Shown here piece after piece: positions 47,390 through 55,996 of a stretch of 64,000 nt of DNA. The stretch's first letter is position 1. Each line of letters starts with the position of its first letter. This DNA is from Kutzneria buriramensis (GTDB lineage Bacteria; Actinomycetota; Actinomycetes; Mycobacteriales; Pseudonocardiaceae). Under the pieces are notes generated by a model. That model ran no database searches, was not told the DNA's origin, and was given only the letters and a program-made list of their open reading frames with translations. The translations under genes and the position numbers were made by a program. Location of the stretch: contig NZ_QUNO01000013.1 of the NCBI RefSeq assembly GCF_003387475.1, positions 1-64,000 on the forward strand, read 5' to 3'.

Positions 47390-49587
47390 GTAGTCACTTC
47401 CTTTCTGGATAGTGCTGCCGACCGGCCGTTGCCGTTCGGGGACCGGGGAGCCACCTGGGCGGCGACCAGATGCGCGTACTTTCCGCCCTGGGCAACGAGT
47501 TCGTCGTGTTTGCCGGCTTCGGCGATCCGGCCGCCGTCGAGCACGAGGATCTGGTCGGCGTCGCGCACGGTGCTGAGCCGGTGGGCGATGACGATCTGCA
47601 CGCACGGCAGGTCCGCCAGGTTGGCGTGGATGCGGGCCTCGGTGGCCGCGTCGAGGTGGCTGGTCGCCTCGTCGAGCAGGAGCACCGCCGGCTTGCGCAC
47701 GACCGCTCGGGCCAGCGCCAGCCGCTGCCGCTGCCCGCCGGACAGGCCGGTGCCGCGCTGGGCGAGCTGGGTGGCATACCGGTTGGGCATGGCCATGATC
47801 TCGTCGTGCAGGCAGGCCAGTCGGGCGGCGCGCTCGATGTCGGCGACCGGGATGTCGTCGTAGACGGTGATGTTGTCGAGGATGGAGCCGGAGAACACGA
47901 ACGGCTCCTGGAGCACCGCGCCGATCTGCCGGCGCAACTCCCGTGGGTCGAAGGATTCCACCGGCACGCCGTCGAACCGGATCCGGCCGGCGGTCGGCTG
48001 GTACAGGCCGAGCAGCAGCATGCCGAGGGTGGTCTTGCCGGAGCCGGTCGCGCCGACGATCGCCACCCGCTGCCCGGGCCGGATGGCCACGGAGACCTTG
48101 TCCAGCACGGCATTGCTGTACGTGTCGTAGCGGAAGCCGACCTCGTCGACGTCGACGTTGCCGCGCAGTTCCGCGTGGACGGCGTCCTTCGGCGCCCGTT
48201 CCGGCGCGGTGTCCCAGACGTCGGCGAGGCGTTGCAGCTGCGCGCCGGCGAGTTGCAGCCGCTGCCCGTTGGACACGACCGTCGCCAGCGGCGAGACGAT
48301 CGAGGAGGAGAGCCAGATGACGGCGACCATCGTGCCCGCGGTCATCGCGCCGTCCAGCACGCGGCTCGCGCACAGCCACAGCACCAGCATCGGCGTCAGC
48401 AGCCGCAGCGCGCCCGTGCAGGACTCGATGACCGACGCCAGGTAGCTCCGCCGGAGCGTCGCCTTCATCCAGCCACGCACGAGGTCGGCGATCTGGCTGA
48501 GGGCCCGCTCCTCGGCCGCCAGCGCCTTGATGGTGGTGATGCCCTCCAGCGCCTCGACCAGGTTGCCCTGGGTGTGCGCCTGCGCGGCGAGGTCGGCGGC
48601 CATGCGTTCGCGAACCGGGCGGGTCGTCAGGCACAGCAACAGAATCACGACGATCACGATGCCCGCGACCACCACCGCGACCACCGGGTCGAACAGCGCC
48701 AGCAGGGCGATGTAGGACAGCACCAGCACCGCGTCCAGCAGCGAGCCCAGCGTCTGGCTCGTCATCAACTCCCGGATCACGGCGATGCTGGCGAACCGGG
48801 TCATGATGTCGCCGGTGCTGCGCTGCTCGAAGTACCGCAGCGGCAGGCGCAGCAGGTGGCCGGTGAACCGGACCAGCGCCGTGGAGTCCAGGCGTCCCTG
48901 GAGGAACACCAGCAGGGACGACCGCAGCAGGCCGGTCACCAGCTGCGAGACCGTCACCGCGGCGACGCCGAGACCGAGCAGTTCCAGCAGGGGTGTCGTA
49001 CGGAACTGCTCGATCTCGTCGACGGCCATCTCCGCGGAGATCGGCATGACCACCACGAGGAACTGGGCGACCACCGTCACGGCCAGGACCTGCGCCAGCA
49101 GCCGCATCGTGCCGGGCAGGCTCAGCAGCGACTTGAGGTAGCTGGACCAGAACGGCTCCACCGCCGCCTTCGTCCGGGCGAACGACTCGCCCGGACGGAA
49201 GGTCATCGCCACCTTGCCCAGCCCGGCACGGAACTCCGCCGGCGTGAGCGTGCGCCGGCCGACCGCCGGGTCGACGATGCGCACCGACCGGGTGGTGATC
49301 CGCTCGACCACCACGAAGTGGTTGTTCTGCCAGTGGACCACCGCCGGCAGGGCCAGCCCGTCGACGGCGTCGGCCGGGTAGCCGGCCGCCTCCAGCCCGA
49401 GGGCGCGGGCCGCCCGCACGATCGCGCCGGCGCTGGTGCCGTCCCGGCCCGGGGTGAACGTCTCGCGCAATTCCCGCACCGAGGTCTCGTGCCCGAAACC
49501 GCCGAGAATCATCGCGAGGCAGGCCAGGCCGCATTCGGCGTTGCTGGCCTGGAGCACGAGCGGCACCCGCCGGCGGTCAGACTCCAC
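47371..49587 (-). CDS. Peptidase-containing ABC exporter (C39 peptidase, PCAT)
   Basis: A 738-residue exporter that cuts the leader of its peptide cargo and pumps the core out. The N-terminal C39 protease (about 5-140) has QASNAECGLACLAMI with the catalytic Cys, NNHFVVVERI with the His and DPAVGRR with the Asp. Six membrane helices follow (about 160-440), then the ATPase (about 480-720): Walker A GATGSGKTT, signature LSGGQRQRLALARA, Walker B VLLLDEATSHLD. The start is GTG at 49587 after GGGGGA, overlapping the upstream small gene by 11 bp. It directly precedes and overlaps the precursor gene, its obvious substrate. Confidence 0.93.
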   Translation of the reverse strand: MESDRRRVPLVLQASNAECGLACLAMILGGFGHETSVRELRETFTPGRDGTSAGAIVRAARALGLEAAGYPADAVDGLALPAVVHWQNNHFVVVERITTRSVRIVDPAVGRRTLTPAEFRAGLGKVAMTFRPGESFARTKAAVEPFWSSYLKSLLSLPGTMRLLAQVLAVTVVAQFLVVVMPISAEMAVDEIEQFRTTPLLELLGLGVAAVTVSQLVTGLLRSSLLVFLQGRLDSTALVRFTGHLLRLPLRYFEQRSTGDIMTRFASIAVIRELMTSQTLGSLLDAVLVLSYIALLALFDPVVAVVVAGIVIVVILLLCLTTRPVRERMAADLAAQAHTQGNLVEALEGITTIKALAAEERALSQIADLVRGWMKATLRRSYLASVIESCTGALRLLTPMLVLWLCASRVLDGAMTAGTMVAVIWLSSSIVSPLATVVSNGQRLQLAGAQLQRLADVWDTAPERAPKDAVHAELRGNVDVDEVGFRYDTYSNAVLDKVSVAIRPGQRVAIVGATGSGKTTLGMLLLGLYQPTAGRIRFDGVPVESFDPRELRRQIGAVLQEPFVFSGSILDNITVYDDIPVADIERAARLACLHDEIMAMPNRYATQLAQRGTGLSGGQRQRLALARAVVRKPAVLLLDEATSHLDAATEARIHANLADLPCVQIVIAHRLSTVRDADQILVLDGGRIAEAGKHDELVAQGGKYAHLVAAQVAPRSPNGNGRSAALSRKEVTTWTPSP

Positions 49588-49762
49588 AGATCCCCCACAC
49601 CAGAACGATGACGCCGATGAGGAAAGCCAGCGCGACCAGCAGACCGAGCCAGAGCGTGCGCATGACCGGCGGGCGGACCTCGCGCGGGAACATGTCGTCC
49701 CCGGCCGGTTCCGGTTGATCCGCCTGAACGGTGAACAATAACCGCCGACTGAGCCGCGCCAT
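49577..49762 (-). CDS. Small single-helix membrane protein of the peptide-export operon
   Basis: A 61-residue protein: 30 polar residues (MARLSRRLLFTVQADQPEP), then one strong hydrophobic helix (about 35-58, LWLGLLVALAFLIGVIVLVW) ending ICGV. No homology is recognised. Position as first gene of the operon, overlapping the exporter by 11 bp, fits an immunity protein or exporter helper; this is inference. A MerR-type promoter lies about 50 bp upstream. The ribosome site (GGGGTGGGAA) is acceptable. Confidence 0.6.
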   Translation of the reverse strand: MARLSRRLLFTVQADQPEPAGDDMFPREVRPPVMRTLWLGLLVALAFLIGVIVLVWGICGV

Positions 49763-49809
49763 GCCGTTCCCACCCCATTCCCCGGAAAGGGAGAAATTGT
49801 CTCCCCACC

Positions 49810-49840
49810 AGTGTCGCCGTTGAACACGACTTCAAGTCAA
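49810..49840 (-). promoter_or_regulatory. MerR-type promoter of the peptide-export operon
   Basis: On the minus strand TTGACT (49840-49835) is followed by a 19-nt spacer and GACACT (49815-49810). The spacer begins TGAAGTCG and ends in TTCAACGGC; the first 14 bases and the TTCAA part are the same as in the sites at 51503 and 55472. Spacers of 19-20 nt are the hallmark of promoters twisted open by MerR-family activators. Confidence 0.55.
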
Positions 49841-49853
49841 CGGCGAAATTCCG

Positions 49854-51263
49854 TCATCTCGTCGACGCGGCCACCGGCGCCGCGACCGGCACCACGCGCG
49901 CCCGCCGGCGGCGGGTCAGCAGCGACACGGGGATGATCACGAGGCTCACACCGAGCCCGATCAGCGTCACCGATGCGCCCCACTGCAGGCCGCCGAACAC
50001 CAGCAGCACCAGGTTGAACACCGCCAGCACGATCGCCAGCGCGGCCGCCGCCCGTGGCAGCCGGAAGCTGCCCGCGCGGCCCTCGGGGCGTCGGCGCAGC
50101 ACCAGGTAGGCGATCGGCAGCAGCACGAACACGATGAGGTAGCCGAAGTTCGCCGCCGCCACCACGTTGACCACGTCGGTGCCGAACACGACCAGCATGA
50201 TGGTGATCACCGTGGCGTCCAGGGCGATCGAGCCGACCGGGGCGCCGCGGCGGTTGATGCGGGCGAAGAACGTGGGCAGATGGCCGTCCTGGGCCATCTG
50301 GTACACCGTCCGCGACGAGCCGATGACGAACGTCTCGGCGCCGAGGACCAGCACGGCGGCCAGGCCGAGGCCGACGATGAGCTTGCCGGCCGGGCCGAGG
50401 AGCGCGCCGCCGGCGCTGGCGAAGGCCTCCAGCGGGTCGGCCTCGATGCCGGTCAGCCCGACCAGGCCGAACAGCGCCACCGGGACGGCCGCGAACGCGA
50501 CCAGGCAGATGATCGCCGACAGCGACATGACGCGGCCCATGTACCGCTCCGGCTTGCGGATCTCGGCGCACACCGTGGACGCCATCTCCGCGGCGTACGA
50601 GGACCAGGTCGCGACGAAGCCCCACTTGAGCAGCAGCGCGGTCACGCCGCCGAAGGTCTGCGGGGCGGCGGCCGGCAGCGCCGGCGCGAGGCGTGCGACG
50701 TCGAAGGCGGCGGGGTGCAGCAGCGGGCCGACCAGGATGATCACCAGCACCGCCACGGCGACGAGGGCCAGGCCGGCGTTGACCGCCGTGGAGAGCTTCA
50801 GGCCCATCGCGGTGATCATGTACAGCGCCGCGCCGATCACGAGCGCCAGCACGACCGGGTTGACGCCGGGCCACAGCAGGTCGCGCAAATAGGTGGCGGC
50901 CAGGATGAGGTTGACGGCGATGCCCGGCGTCCAGGCGAACCAGTAGCACCAGGCCGATAGCGCGCCCAGCGTCGGCGACCCGTTGGGGACGGCGCGGAAG
51001 GCGAACTGCGCGGTGCCGCCGGCCCGCTCCGGGAACCGGGCGGCGAGCTCGGCGACCAGCGCGCACTGGAGGCCGCCGATGACGGCGGTGCCGATCCAGA
51101 CCCAGATCGACACGGTGCCGATGTCGCCGGCCATCGCGCCCAGCGAGACGACGACCATCAGCGCGCCGCCGGTGGCGATGAGCACCGAGGCCCACCACGA
51201 GGACGTCACGGGGAGCCGGCTCCGGCCCGGGAACAGCGACACGGCGTTTTCGTTCGTCGACAA
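49854..51263 (-). CDS. APC-family amino acid permease
   Basis: A 469-residue transporter with about 12 membrane helices. SSWWASVLIATGGALMVVVSLGAMAGDIG opens the APC fold and the consensus GWxxYAAEMASTVCAEIRKPERYMGRV segment (WSSYAAEMASTVCAEIRKP) matches the amino acid/polyamine/organocation permeases. The likely start is the TTG at 51263, 6 nt after AGGAGG; the frame also has a GTG at 51281 upstream of that ribosome site. It stops 13 bp before the peptide-operon promoter region, with no terminator, so read-through is possible. Substrate not predictable. Confidence 0.85.
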   Translation of the reverse strand: MSTNENAVSLFPGRSRLPVTSSWWASVLIATGGALMVVVSLGAMAGDIGTVSIWVWIGTAVIGGLQCALVAELAARFPERAGGTAQFAFRAVPNGSPTLGALSAWCYWFAWTPGIAVNLILAATYLRDLLWPGVNPVVLALVIGAALYMITAMGLKLSTAVNAGLALVAVAVLVIILVGPLLHPAAFDVARLAPALPAAAPQTFGGVTALLLKWGFVATWSSYAAEMASTVCAEIRKPERYMGRVMSLSAIICLVAFAAVPVALFGLVGLTGIEADPLEAFASAGGALLGPAGKLIVGLGLAAVLVLGAETFVIGSSRTVYQMAQDGHLPTFFARINRRGAPVGSIALDATVITIMLVVFGTDVVNVVAAANFGYLIVFVLLPIAYLVLRRRPEGRAGSFRLPRAAAALAIVLAVFNLVLLVFGGLQWGASVTLIGLGVSLVIIPVSLLTRRRRARVVPVAAPVAASTR

Positions 51264-51502
51264 CTCCTGCCTCCTGACCACTGATTGCGGAGGAGACAGG
51301 CGCGTCCTGGCCGGTGCCGTACTGGTCAGAAGCTCGGAGCGAGCCGCGAATATGAGCGAGTGCCACTTCTCCCGCGATTACGCCGCTCGGTCGAAATGCG
51401 ATTCGCCGTCCCCAGTGGGAGTTGAACCTAACACGCGAACATCCCATGTACGGAAAATGAACCGGAACGGCGGAATGGTTGTCGGCGACGGGAGCAGGGG
51501 GC

Positions 51503-51533
51503 TTGACTTGAAGTCGCCTTCAATTGGTATACG
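51503..51533 (+). promoter_or_regulatory. MerR-type promoter pointing right, antisense to the YnfA-like gene
   Basis: TTGACT (51503-51508), 19-nt spacer, then TATACG (51528-51533): a well-formed MerR-type promoter. The first 21 bases match the 49840 site at 19 positions. Transcription would start near 51540 and run antisense through the YnfA-like gene at 51534-51917; no plus-strand gene is recognisable downstream. The remaining gap (51264-51502) shows nothing else. Confidence 0.5.
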
Positions 51534-51917
51534 TCAGAATTGGCGCGTGTCCTGATGCGTGACCGGCGTTTCCGCGGCGGCCGAGGCGGCCCGGTCCGGC
51601 CCGAGCATGATGACCGCGACGCCGACCAGGCAGATCACCGCGCCGACGACGTCCCAGCGGTCCGGCCGGAAGCCGTCGAACACCACGCCCCAGAGCAGCG
51701 AGCCGACGATGAAGACGCCGCCGTACGCGGCGAGCACCCGGCCGAAGTTCATGTCGGGCTGGAGGGTGGCGACGAAGCCGTACAGGGCGAGGCTGAGCAG
51801 TCCGCCGGCGATCCACAGCAGGCCGCGGTGCTCCCGCAGGCCCTGCCAGACCAGCCAGGAGCCGCCGATCTCGGTGACGGCGGACAGCGCGAACAGGACG
51901 ATGGAACGTAAAACCAT
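51534..51917 (-). CDS. YnfA-family (UPF0060) small membrane protein
   Basis: A 127-residue protein with four hydrophobic helices. [52 protein letters not shown] and [24 protein letters not shown] are the conserved blocks of the YnfA family, which resembles small multidrug resistance efflux proteins. It is about 20 residues longer than usual at the C terminus (the tail after MLGPDR is polar). Its end abuts a right-pointing MerR-type promoter, which would make antisense RNA. It lies 58 bp downstream of the P-type ATPase stop on the opposite side (same strand, next gene upstream is the ATPase). Confidence 0.88.
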   Translation of the reverse strand: MVLRSIVLFALSAVTEIGGSWLVWQGLREHRGLLWIAGGLLSLALYGFVATLQPDMNFGRVLAAYGGVFIVGSLLWGVVFDGFRPDRWDVVGAVICLVGVAVIMLGPDRAASAAAETPVTHQDTRQF

Positions 51918-51975
51918 GGCCCCGAGCCTAGGCGGGGCGCCGGCGGTCGACGCCGGGCCCCGCCGCGCTGTCGCC

Positions 51976-54165
51976 CTATCGGTTGACGTTCTCGGTCACG
52001 CAGCACTCGCACGGGGATTCGGGTTTCGGTGCGACGAACCGTGGCAGCGGCCGGCCGCTGAGCAGCCGCAGCCCGTTTCCGATGATCAGCAGCGCGTACG
52101 CCTCGTTGAGGAGGACGCCCTCGGTCAGCGTGAAGGCTCCGGTCATCGCCGCGACCGCCAGCACGGCGATGGCGACGATCGACAGCGTCACGTTCTGCGC
52201 GATGACCCGCCGGGCGCGCTGGGCCAGCGCGATCGTGTACGGCAGCTTGGTCAGGTCGTCGGCCATCAGCGCGACGTCGGCCGTCTCCAGGGCGACATCC
52301 GTGCCGGCGGCGCCCATCACGACCGCCACATCGGCCGCGGCCAGCGCGGGCGCGTCGTTCGTGCCGTCGCCGACCATCGCGACGGCGCCGAACTCCGCCC
52401 GCGCCAGGCTCACCGCGTCCTTCTTGTCCGCCGGCATCAGCTCCGCCTTGACGGTCTCGATACCGAGACGGTCCGCGATCGCACGTGCGACCCGCGTGCG
52501 GTCGCCGGTGAGCATGACCGTGTGGGTGACACCCAACGCGCGGATTCCCTCGACGGCGACCCGCGCGTCCGGCCGCAACTCGTCGGCGACGCCCAGCAAC
52601 CCGAGCAGCTCACCGTCCCGTCGCACGGCCACCGGCGTCGCCCCGGCCTCCTCGATCTCACCGAGCACGGCGGCGGCTCGCTCGTCCAGTTCGGCAACGC
52701 GACCGACACTGACCAGGGCCCCGTCGACCGTCGCCTCGGCACCGACGCCGGGGACGACCCGCACGTCCGCCGCCGGTCGGACGACGATGCCGCGGTCGCG
52801 GGCCGCCCGTACGACGGCGTCGGCGATGGGGTGCGTGGCACCGGCCTCGACGGTGGCCGCAAGTTCTAGAAGTTGTTTTTCCGTAAAGGTTTCGAGCGGT
52901 CGGAGTGCCGTCAGCACGGGCCGGCCGGCGGTGAGCGTGCCGGTCTTGTCGAAGGCCACCGCCCGCACCGCTGCGAGCCGTTCGAGGTAGGCGCCACCCT
53001 TGATGAGCACGCCGTCCCGGGCGGCCCGGGCGACGGAGGCGACGACGCTCACCGGCACCGACAACACCAGCGAGCAGGAGCAGGACACGATCAGCACCAC
53101 CAGCGCGCGGTAGAACGCCTCGCCGGCCGGCAGCCCGAACAGCAGCGGTCCCGCGACGGCCACCCCGATCGCCGCGACGATCATCAGCGGCGTGTAGACG
53201 GCGCCGAAGCGGTCGGCGAACCGCTGCGCCCGCCCCTTGTTCTGCTGGGCCTGCTCCACCTCGCGGATCACCCGCGCCAGCACTGTGTCCTGGAACGGCG
53301 TCGCCACGCGGACGCGGAGCACCGCCGGCCCGTTGAGGGTGCCGCCGTACACGGCAACGCCCGTGACGGCCTCGACGGGCATCGACTCACCGGTGATGGC
53401 CGACGCGTCGATCCACGACGACCCCTCGGTGACCTCGCCGTCGGTGGGCACTCGCGAACCCGGGCGCACCAGAACGATGTCGCCGACGGCCAACTCCTCG
53501 ACGCCGACGGTTTTGGCCGTGCCGTCGGGATTGAGCCGCTCGGCCCGTTGCGGGCTCAGATCCATCAGCCGCTGGATCGACTTGCGGGCCTTGTCGGCGA
53601 CGTAGCTCTCGAGCACGACGCCGAGCGAGAAGATCACCACCACGCAGTCGGCCTCGGTCGCCCGCCCCAGCGGGATCGCGCCGGCGACCGCGACGATCAG
53701 CAGCACGTTGAGGGAGAAGCGTTTGCTGCGGGCCATCGTCCACGCGGTGCGCAGTGGGTAGACGATGCCGATCGCGATGGACCCCAGCGCCACCGGTGCC
53801 GCGACGGTGTCCGAGCCGGTGATCCGCTCGGTCGTCTCGCCGATGACCAGAAGCAGTGCCGCGATGGCGAGGAACACCAGTTCTGGCCGGAGCCACCACC
53901 GGGTCCGGGCGACCCGCTGCTCCGGTTCCAGCGTGAGACCGGAGGCCGCGGCGGTGCGCACCAGCGCGCGGTCATCCACAGTGGACTCCGCGTCGATGGC
54001 CAGCGTGCCGGTGGCCGCCAGCATCCGTACCTCACGGACGCCGGGAAACCGTTGCAGCGGCGTCAGATCGCTCGCGCACTCGACACATCCCGAGACCACT
54101 CGGAACCGCCGGGTCCGCACGCCGGCTTCCGGTGGCGCCCCCGCGCCGTCCACCACGAGTCCCAT
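51976..54165 (-). CDS. Heavy-metal P1B-type ATPase with CSC in place of the CPC motif
   Basis: A 729-residue cation pump. An HMA-like N-terminal segment ([12 protein letters not shown], about 24-35) precedes the membrane region. The ATPase core is intact: TGES, phosphorylation loop [11 protein letters not shown], the HP dipeptide in [18 protein letters not shown]. The metal-path motif in helix 6, normally CPC, reads [14 protein letters not shown]: the proline is Ser (codons at 53074-53082). The C terminus is Cys-rich ([14 protein letters not shown]). Likely substrates are soft divalent or monovalent metals (Zn, Cd, Pb, Cu), but with an altered motif this is open. A MerR regulator gene lies directly upstream on the same strand. 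Confidence 0.9.
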   Translation of the reverse strand: MGLVVDGAGAPPEAGVRTRRFRVVSGCVECASDLTPLQRFPGVREVRMLAATGTLAIDAESTVDDRALVRTAAASGLTLEPEQRVARTRWWLRPELVFLAIAALLLVIGETTERITGSDTVAAPVALGSIAIGIVYPLRTAWTMARSKRFSLNVLLIVAVAGAIPLGRATEADCVVVIFSLGVVLESYVADKARKSIQRLMDLSPQRAERLNPDGTAKTVGVEELAVGDIVLVRPGSRVPTDGEVTEGSSWIDASAITGESMPVEAVTGVAVYGGTLNGPAVLRVRVATPFQDTVLARVIREVEQAQQNKGRAQRFADRFGAVYTPLMIVAAIGVAVAGPLLFGLPAGEAFYRALVVLIVSCSCSLVLSVPVSVVASVARAARDGVLIKGGAYLERLAAVRAVAFDKTGTLTAGRPVLTALRPLETFTEKQLLELAATVEAGATHPIADAVVRAARDRGIVVRPAADVRVVPGVGAEATVDGALVSVGRVAELDERAAAVLGEIEEAGATPVAVRRDGELLGLLGVADELRPDARVAVEGIRALGVTHTVMLTGDRTRVARAIADRLGIETVKAELMPADKKDAVSLARAEFGAVAMVGDGTNDAPALAAADVAVVMGAAGTDVALETADVALMADDLTKLPYTIALAQRARRVIAQNVTLSIVAIAVLAVAAMTGAFTLTEGVLLNEAYALLIIGNGLRLLSGRPLPRFVAPKPESPCECCVTENVNR

Positions 54166-54211
54166 GATGTGTCACCCGCCCCGTATTGTCGGTGTGCACC
54201 GCACTCCCGGT

Positions 54212-54535
54212 TCACGTCAGATCGGCGTCCAGCTCGGCCACCAGCTCGCGCAGCTGCCGGATCTGCTCCTCGACCTGCCCGCGCCGGGCCGCGATCGCCC
54301 CGCGCCACTCCCCCACCGGCGTCAGCAGCCGTTCGATGTCGGTGAGGCTGAACCCGATGATCCGCAGCGTTCGGATCACCGACAGCCGGTGCAGCACCGC
54401 AGGCGCGTAGTGCCGCCGCCCGCCGATCCGCACCCCTTCGGCGATCAGGCCGCGACTTTCGTAGTACCGCAAGGCGGAAGCCGAGACGGCGGCCGCCTCC
54501 GCGACCCGGTCGATCGGCAGCAGCGACGCGCTCAC
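54212..54535 (-). CDS. Short MerR-family regulator
   Basis: A 107-residue MerR protein. The winged helix-turn-helix reads LPIDRVAEAAAVSASALRYYESRGLIAEGVRIGGRRHY, followed by the dimerisation helix (EWRGAIAARRGQVEEQIRQLRELVAELD). It ends without the usual Cys-containing metal-binding C terminus, unlike its close paralogue at 55482. GTG is the start codon (54535). It sits between the methyltransferase terminator and the P-type ATPase, 46 bp before the latter, and may regulate that pump. Confidence 0.88.
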   Translation of the reverse strand: MSASLLPIDRVAEAAAVSASALRYYESRGLIAEGVRIGGRRHYAPAVLHRLSVIRTLRIIGFSLTDIERLLTPVGEWRGAIAARRGQVEEQIRQLRELVAELDADLT

Positions 54536-54566
54536 GATTCACCCCCTCGCGTCCGAGGCGGCTCGC

Positions 54567-54599
54567 GGCTCGTGCGGGGCCAGCGTCCCCGCACGAGCC
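54567..54599 (-). terminator. Terminator after the methyltransferase gene
   Basis: A perfect 13-bp stem (54567-54579 with 54587-54599) and 7-nt loop lies 21 bp past the methyltransferase stop and 31 bp before the MerR start, so the two are probably separate transcripts. Confidence 0.8.
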
Positions 54600-54620
54600 A
54601 CCGCCGTCGCACCTGCCCGA

Positions 54621-55334
54621 TCAGCAGCCGCATCCATCGGACTTGCCGACCGACACCGTCGCGGGCGACGTCTTGTCGGTGATCGGCCGCACGGCGCGGC
54701 CGATCACCATCGCCTCGATGAACTCCCACGCCCCGGGCATCTTCGTCTCCTGGAGGTCCTCGATGTCGAACGACGAGTCCCGCAGGGTCTGCACGGTGGG
54801 GCGGTTGCAGTGGCACTCGTTGCCGAACCAGTACCAGCCCTTCTGGATGATGTCCTGCTTGCGGGCGACCCGCGGGTCGGCGTTGCGCACGTGCTCCAGG
54901 AACAGGTACTGCCCGCCGGGCTTGAGCACCCGCCGGATCTCGGCCAGGGCCGGCCCGGGGTCTCTGACCGTGCAGAGGATCATCGCCGCGGCGACGGTGT
55001 CGATGCTCGCGTCGGCGAACGGCAGCTTCTCCGCGCCGGCGACGGTCAGCTGCACCCGCTTCGGGTAGTTCCGGATCTTCTCCTCCAGCTTGGCCACCAT
55101 GTGCGGGTACGGCTCGGTGAGCACCAGCTCGGTGACCGCATCGGGATAGTGCGCCAGGTTCAGGCCGGTGCCGGTGCCCAGCTCGACCGTCTTGCCGTAC
55201 GCGGGCTTGAGGAACTCGTGCCGCTTGTCGGCGAGCCCCGCGGCCTCGACCTTGGCGAGGAACTTGTCGTACATGCCGGCGAAGACGTACTTGCCCCAGG
55301 TGGCGTCGTAGGCCTTCTTCAGAACGTTCGTCAT
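54621..55334 (-). CDS. Class I SAM methyltransferase, METTL7/TMT1-like
   Basis: A 237-residue SAM-dependent methyltransferase. Motif I is VELGTGTGLNLAHYP, followed by LVLTEPYPHM, post-I AGAEKLPFADASIDTV and KPGGQYLFLEHV. The C-terminal layout (GNECHCNRPTVQTLRDSSF, then a W-E-F and VIGRAVRP ending) resembles METTL7/TMT1 alkyl-thiol methyltransferases, which methylate small thiols and hydrogen sulfide; this likeness is from memory. It ends with SDGCGC, a Cys pair of possible metal-binding role. GGGGAGG lies 5 nt before the ATG. A MerR-type promoter lies about 110 bp upstream, next to a divergent MerR gene. Confidence 0.8.
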   Translation of the reverse strand: MTNVLKKAYDATWGKYVFAGMYDKFLAKVEAAGLADKRHEFLKPAYGKTVELGTGTGLNLAHYPDAVTELVLTEPYPHMVAKLEEKIRNYPKRVQLTVAGAEKLPFADASIDTVAAAMILCTVRDPGPALAEIRRVLKPGGQYLFLEHVRNADPRVARKQDIIQKGWYWFGNECHCNRPTVQTLRDSSFDIEDLQETKMPGAWEFIEAMVIGRAVRPITDKTSPATVSVGKSDGCGC

Positions 55335-55441
55335 CTGGTCCTCCCCAGGTCCGAAATGGGATGTGCCCGGAAATCCCCTTAGCACGTTCGGCGGTCTAGT
55401 TGTCCCGTCAAGAGTCTGGACTCCCGCTTATCGCTGGACGT

Positions 55442-55472
55442 AGTCTCCTCGCTCAAGTCGACTTCAAGTCAA
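55442..55472 (-). promoter_or_regulatory. MerR-type promoter in the methyltransferase/MerR intergenic region
   Basis: On the minus strand TTGACT (55472-55467), 19-nt spacer starting TGAAGTCGACTTGAG, then GAGACT (55447-55442). The centre is a dyad (CTTGAAGTCGACTTGAG) of the size bound by SoxR/MerR proteins. It faces the methyltransferase and its edge is 10 bp from the start of the divergent MerR gene, so it may also autoregulate that gene. The first 14 bases are identical to the sites at 49840 and 51503. Confidence 0.6.
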
Positions 55473-55481
55473 GGGGGAGCC

Positions 55482-55943
55482 TTGAACAACGAGTTGGTGT
55501 CCATAGACAAGATCTCCCGACAGTCCGGGCTGGCCTCCTCCGCGCTGCGCTACTACGAGCGCTGCGGGCTGATCAGCGAGGGCGTGAAGGTCGGCGGCCG
55601 CCGCCATTACCCGCTCTCGATCCTGCACCGGCTGTCGGTGATCAAGGTGTGCCAGAGCGTCGGGTTCAGCCTGGCCGAGATCGCCGAGCTGCTCAACGGA
55701 ACCCCAGGTCAGGACGGCACCTGGCGGGAGCTGGCGCGGCTGCGGCGGCAGGAGATCCAGGACCAGATCCGGCGGCTGAACGATCTTTCCGAGCTGCTCG
55801 ACAGCGCCATGCGATGTCCGTGCACGGAGCTGCCCGACTGCCCGAGCCTGGCGCCGCAGGGCGATCTCGCCCGGCGCACCTCAGAGCATCATGAGAATTC
55901 TCCGGGCATTCGCGGCGCGCGCCAACTGCACCCCTTGGGCTGA
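55482..55943 (+). CDS. MerR-family regulator with Cys-rich C terminus
   Basis: A 153-residue MerR protein. The DNA-binding domain (SIDKISRQSGLASSALRYYERCGLISEGVKVGGRRHY) is close to that of the shorter paralogue at 54212. After the dimerisation helix comes MRCPCTELPDCPSL, a three-Cys cluster suited to binding a metal or an iron-sulfur cluster, as in SoxR. The tail after it is unconserved. Start codons are all non-ATG: TTG 55482 (very near GGGGGAG), TTG 55494 or GTG 55497; I use 55482. It is divergent from the methyltransferase and is the best candidate to bind the MerR-type sites in this region. Confidence 0.85.
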   Translation: MNNELVSIDKISRQSGLASSALRYYERCGLISEGVKVGGRRHYPLSILHRLSVIKVCQSVGFSLAEIAELLNGTPGQDGTWRELARLRRQEIQDQIRRLNDLSELLDSAMRCPCTELPDCPSLAPQGDLARRTSEHHENSPGIRGARQLHPLG

Positions 55944-55952
55944 GCGAGTGAA

Positions 55953-55996
55953 CGGCGTGACCCGATGTATCCGAATACGCGGAATCGGTCACGCCG
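55953..55996 (+). terminator. Terminator after the MerR gene
   Basis: A 10-bp perfect stem (55953-55962 with 55987-55996) encloses further pairing (GTAT/ATAC) in its loop. It begins 10 bp after the MerR stop. The gap to the RCC1 gene (55997-56218) holds no gene; TGTGACGGTTGCTCACT at 56164-56180 is a small dyad before the RCC1 start. Confidence 0.75.

Noticed and set aside
49577-49762. Second precursor peptide
   Set aside because: It has no double-glycine leader and is dominated by one membrane helix, so it fits a membrane accessory or immunity role better.
51559-52869. Plus-strand gene downstream of the 51503 promoter
   Set aside because: All plus-strand frames there are antisense shadow of the YnfA-like and P-type ATPase genes; no motif or ribosome site was found.
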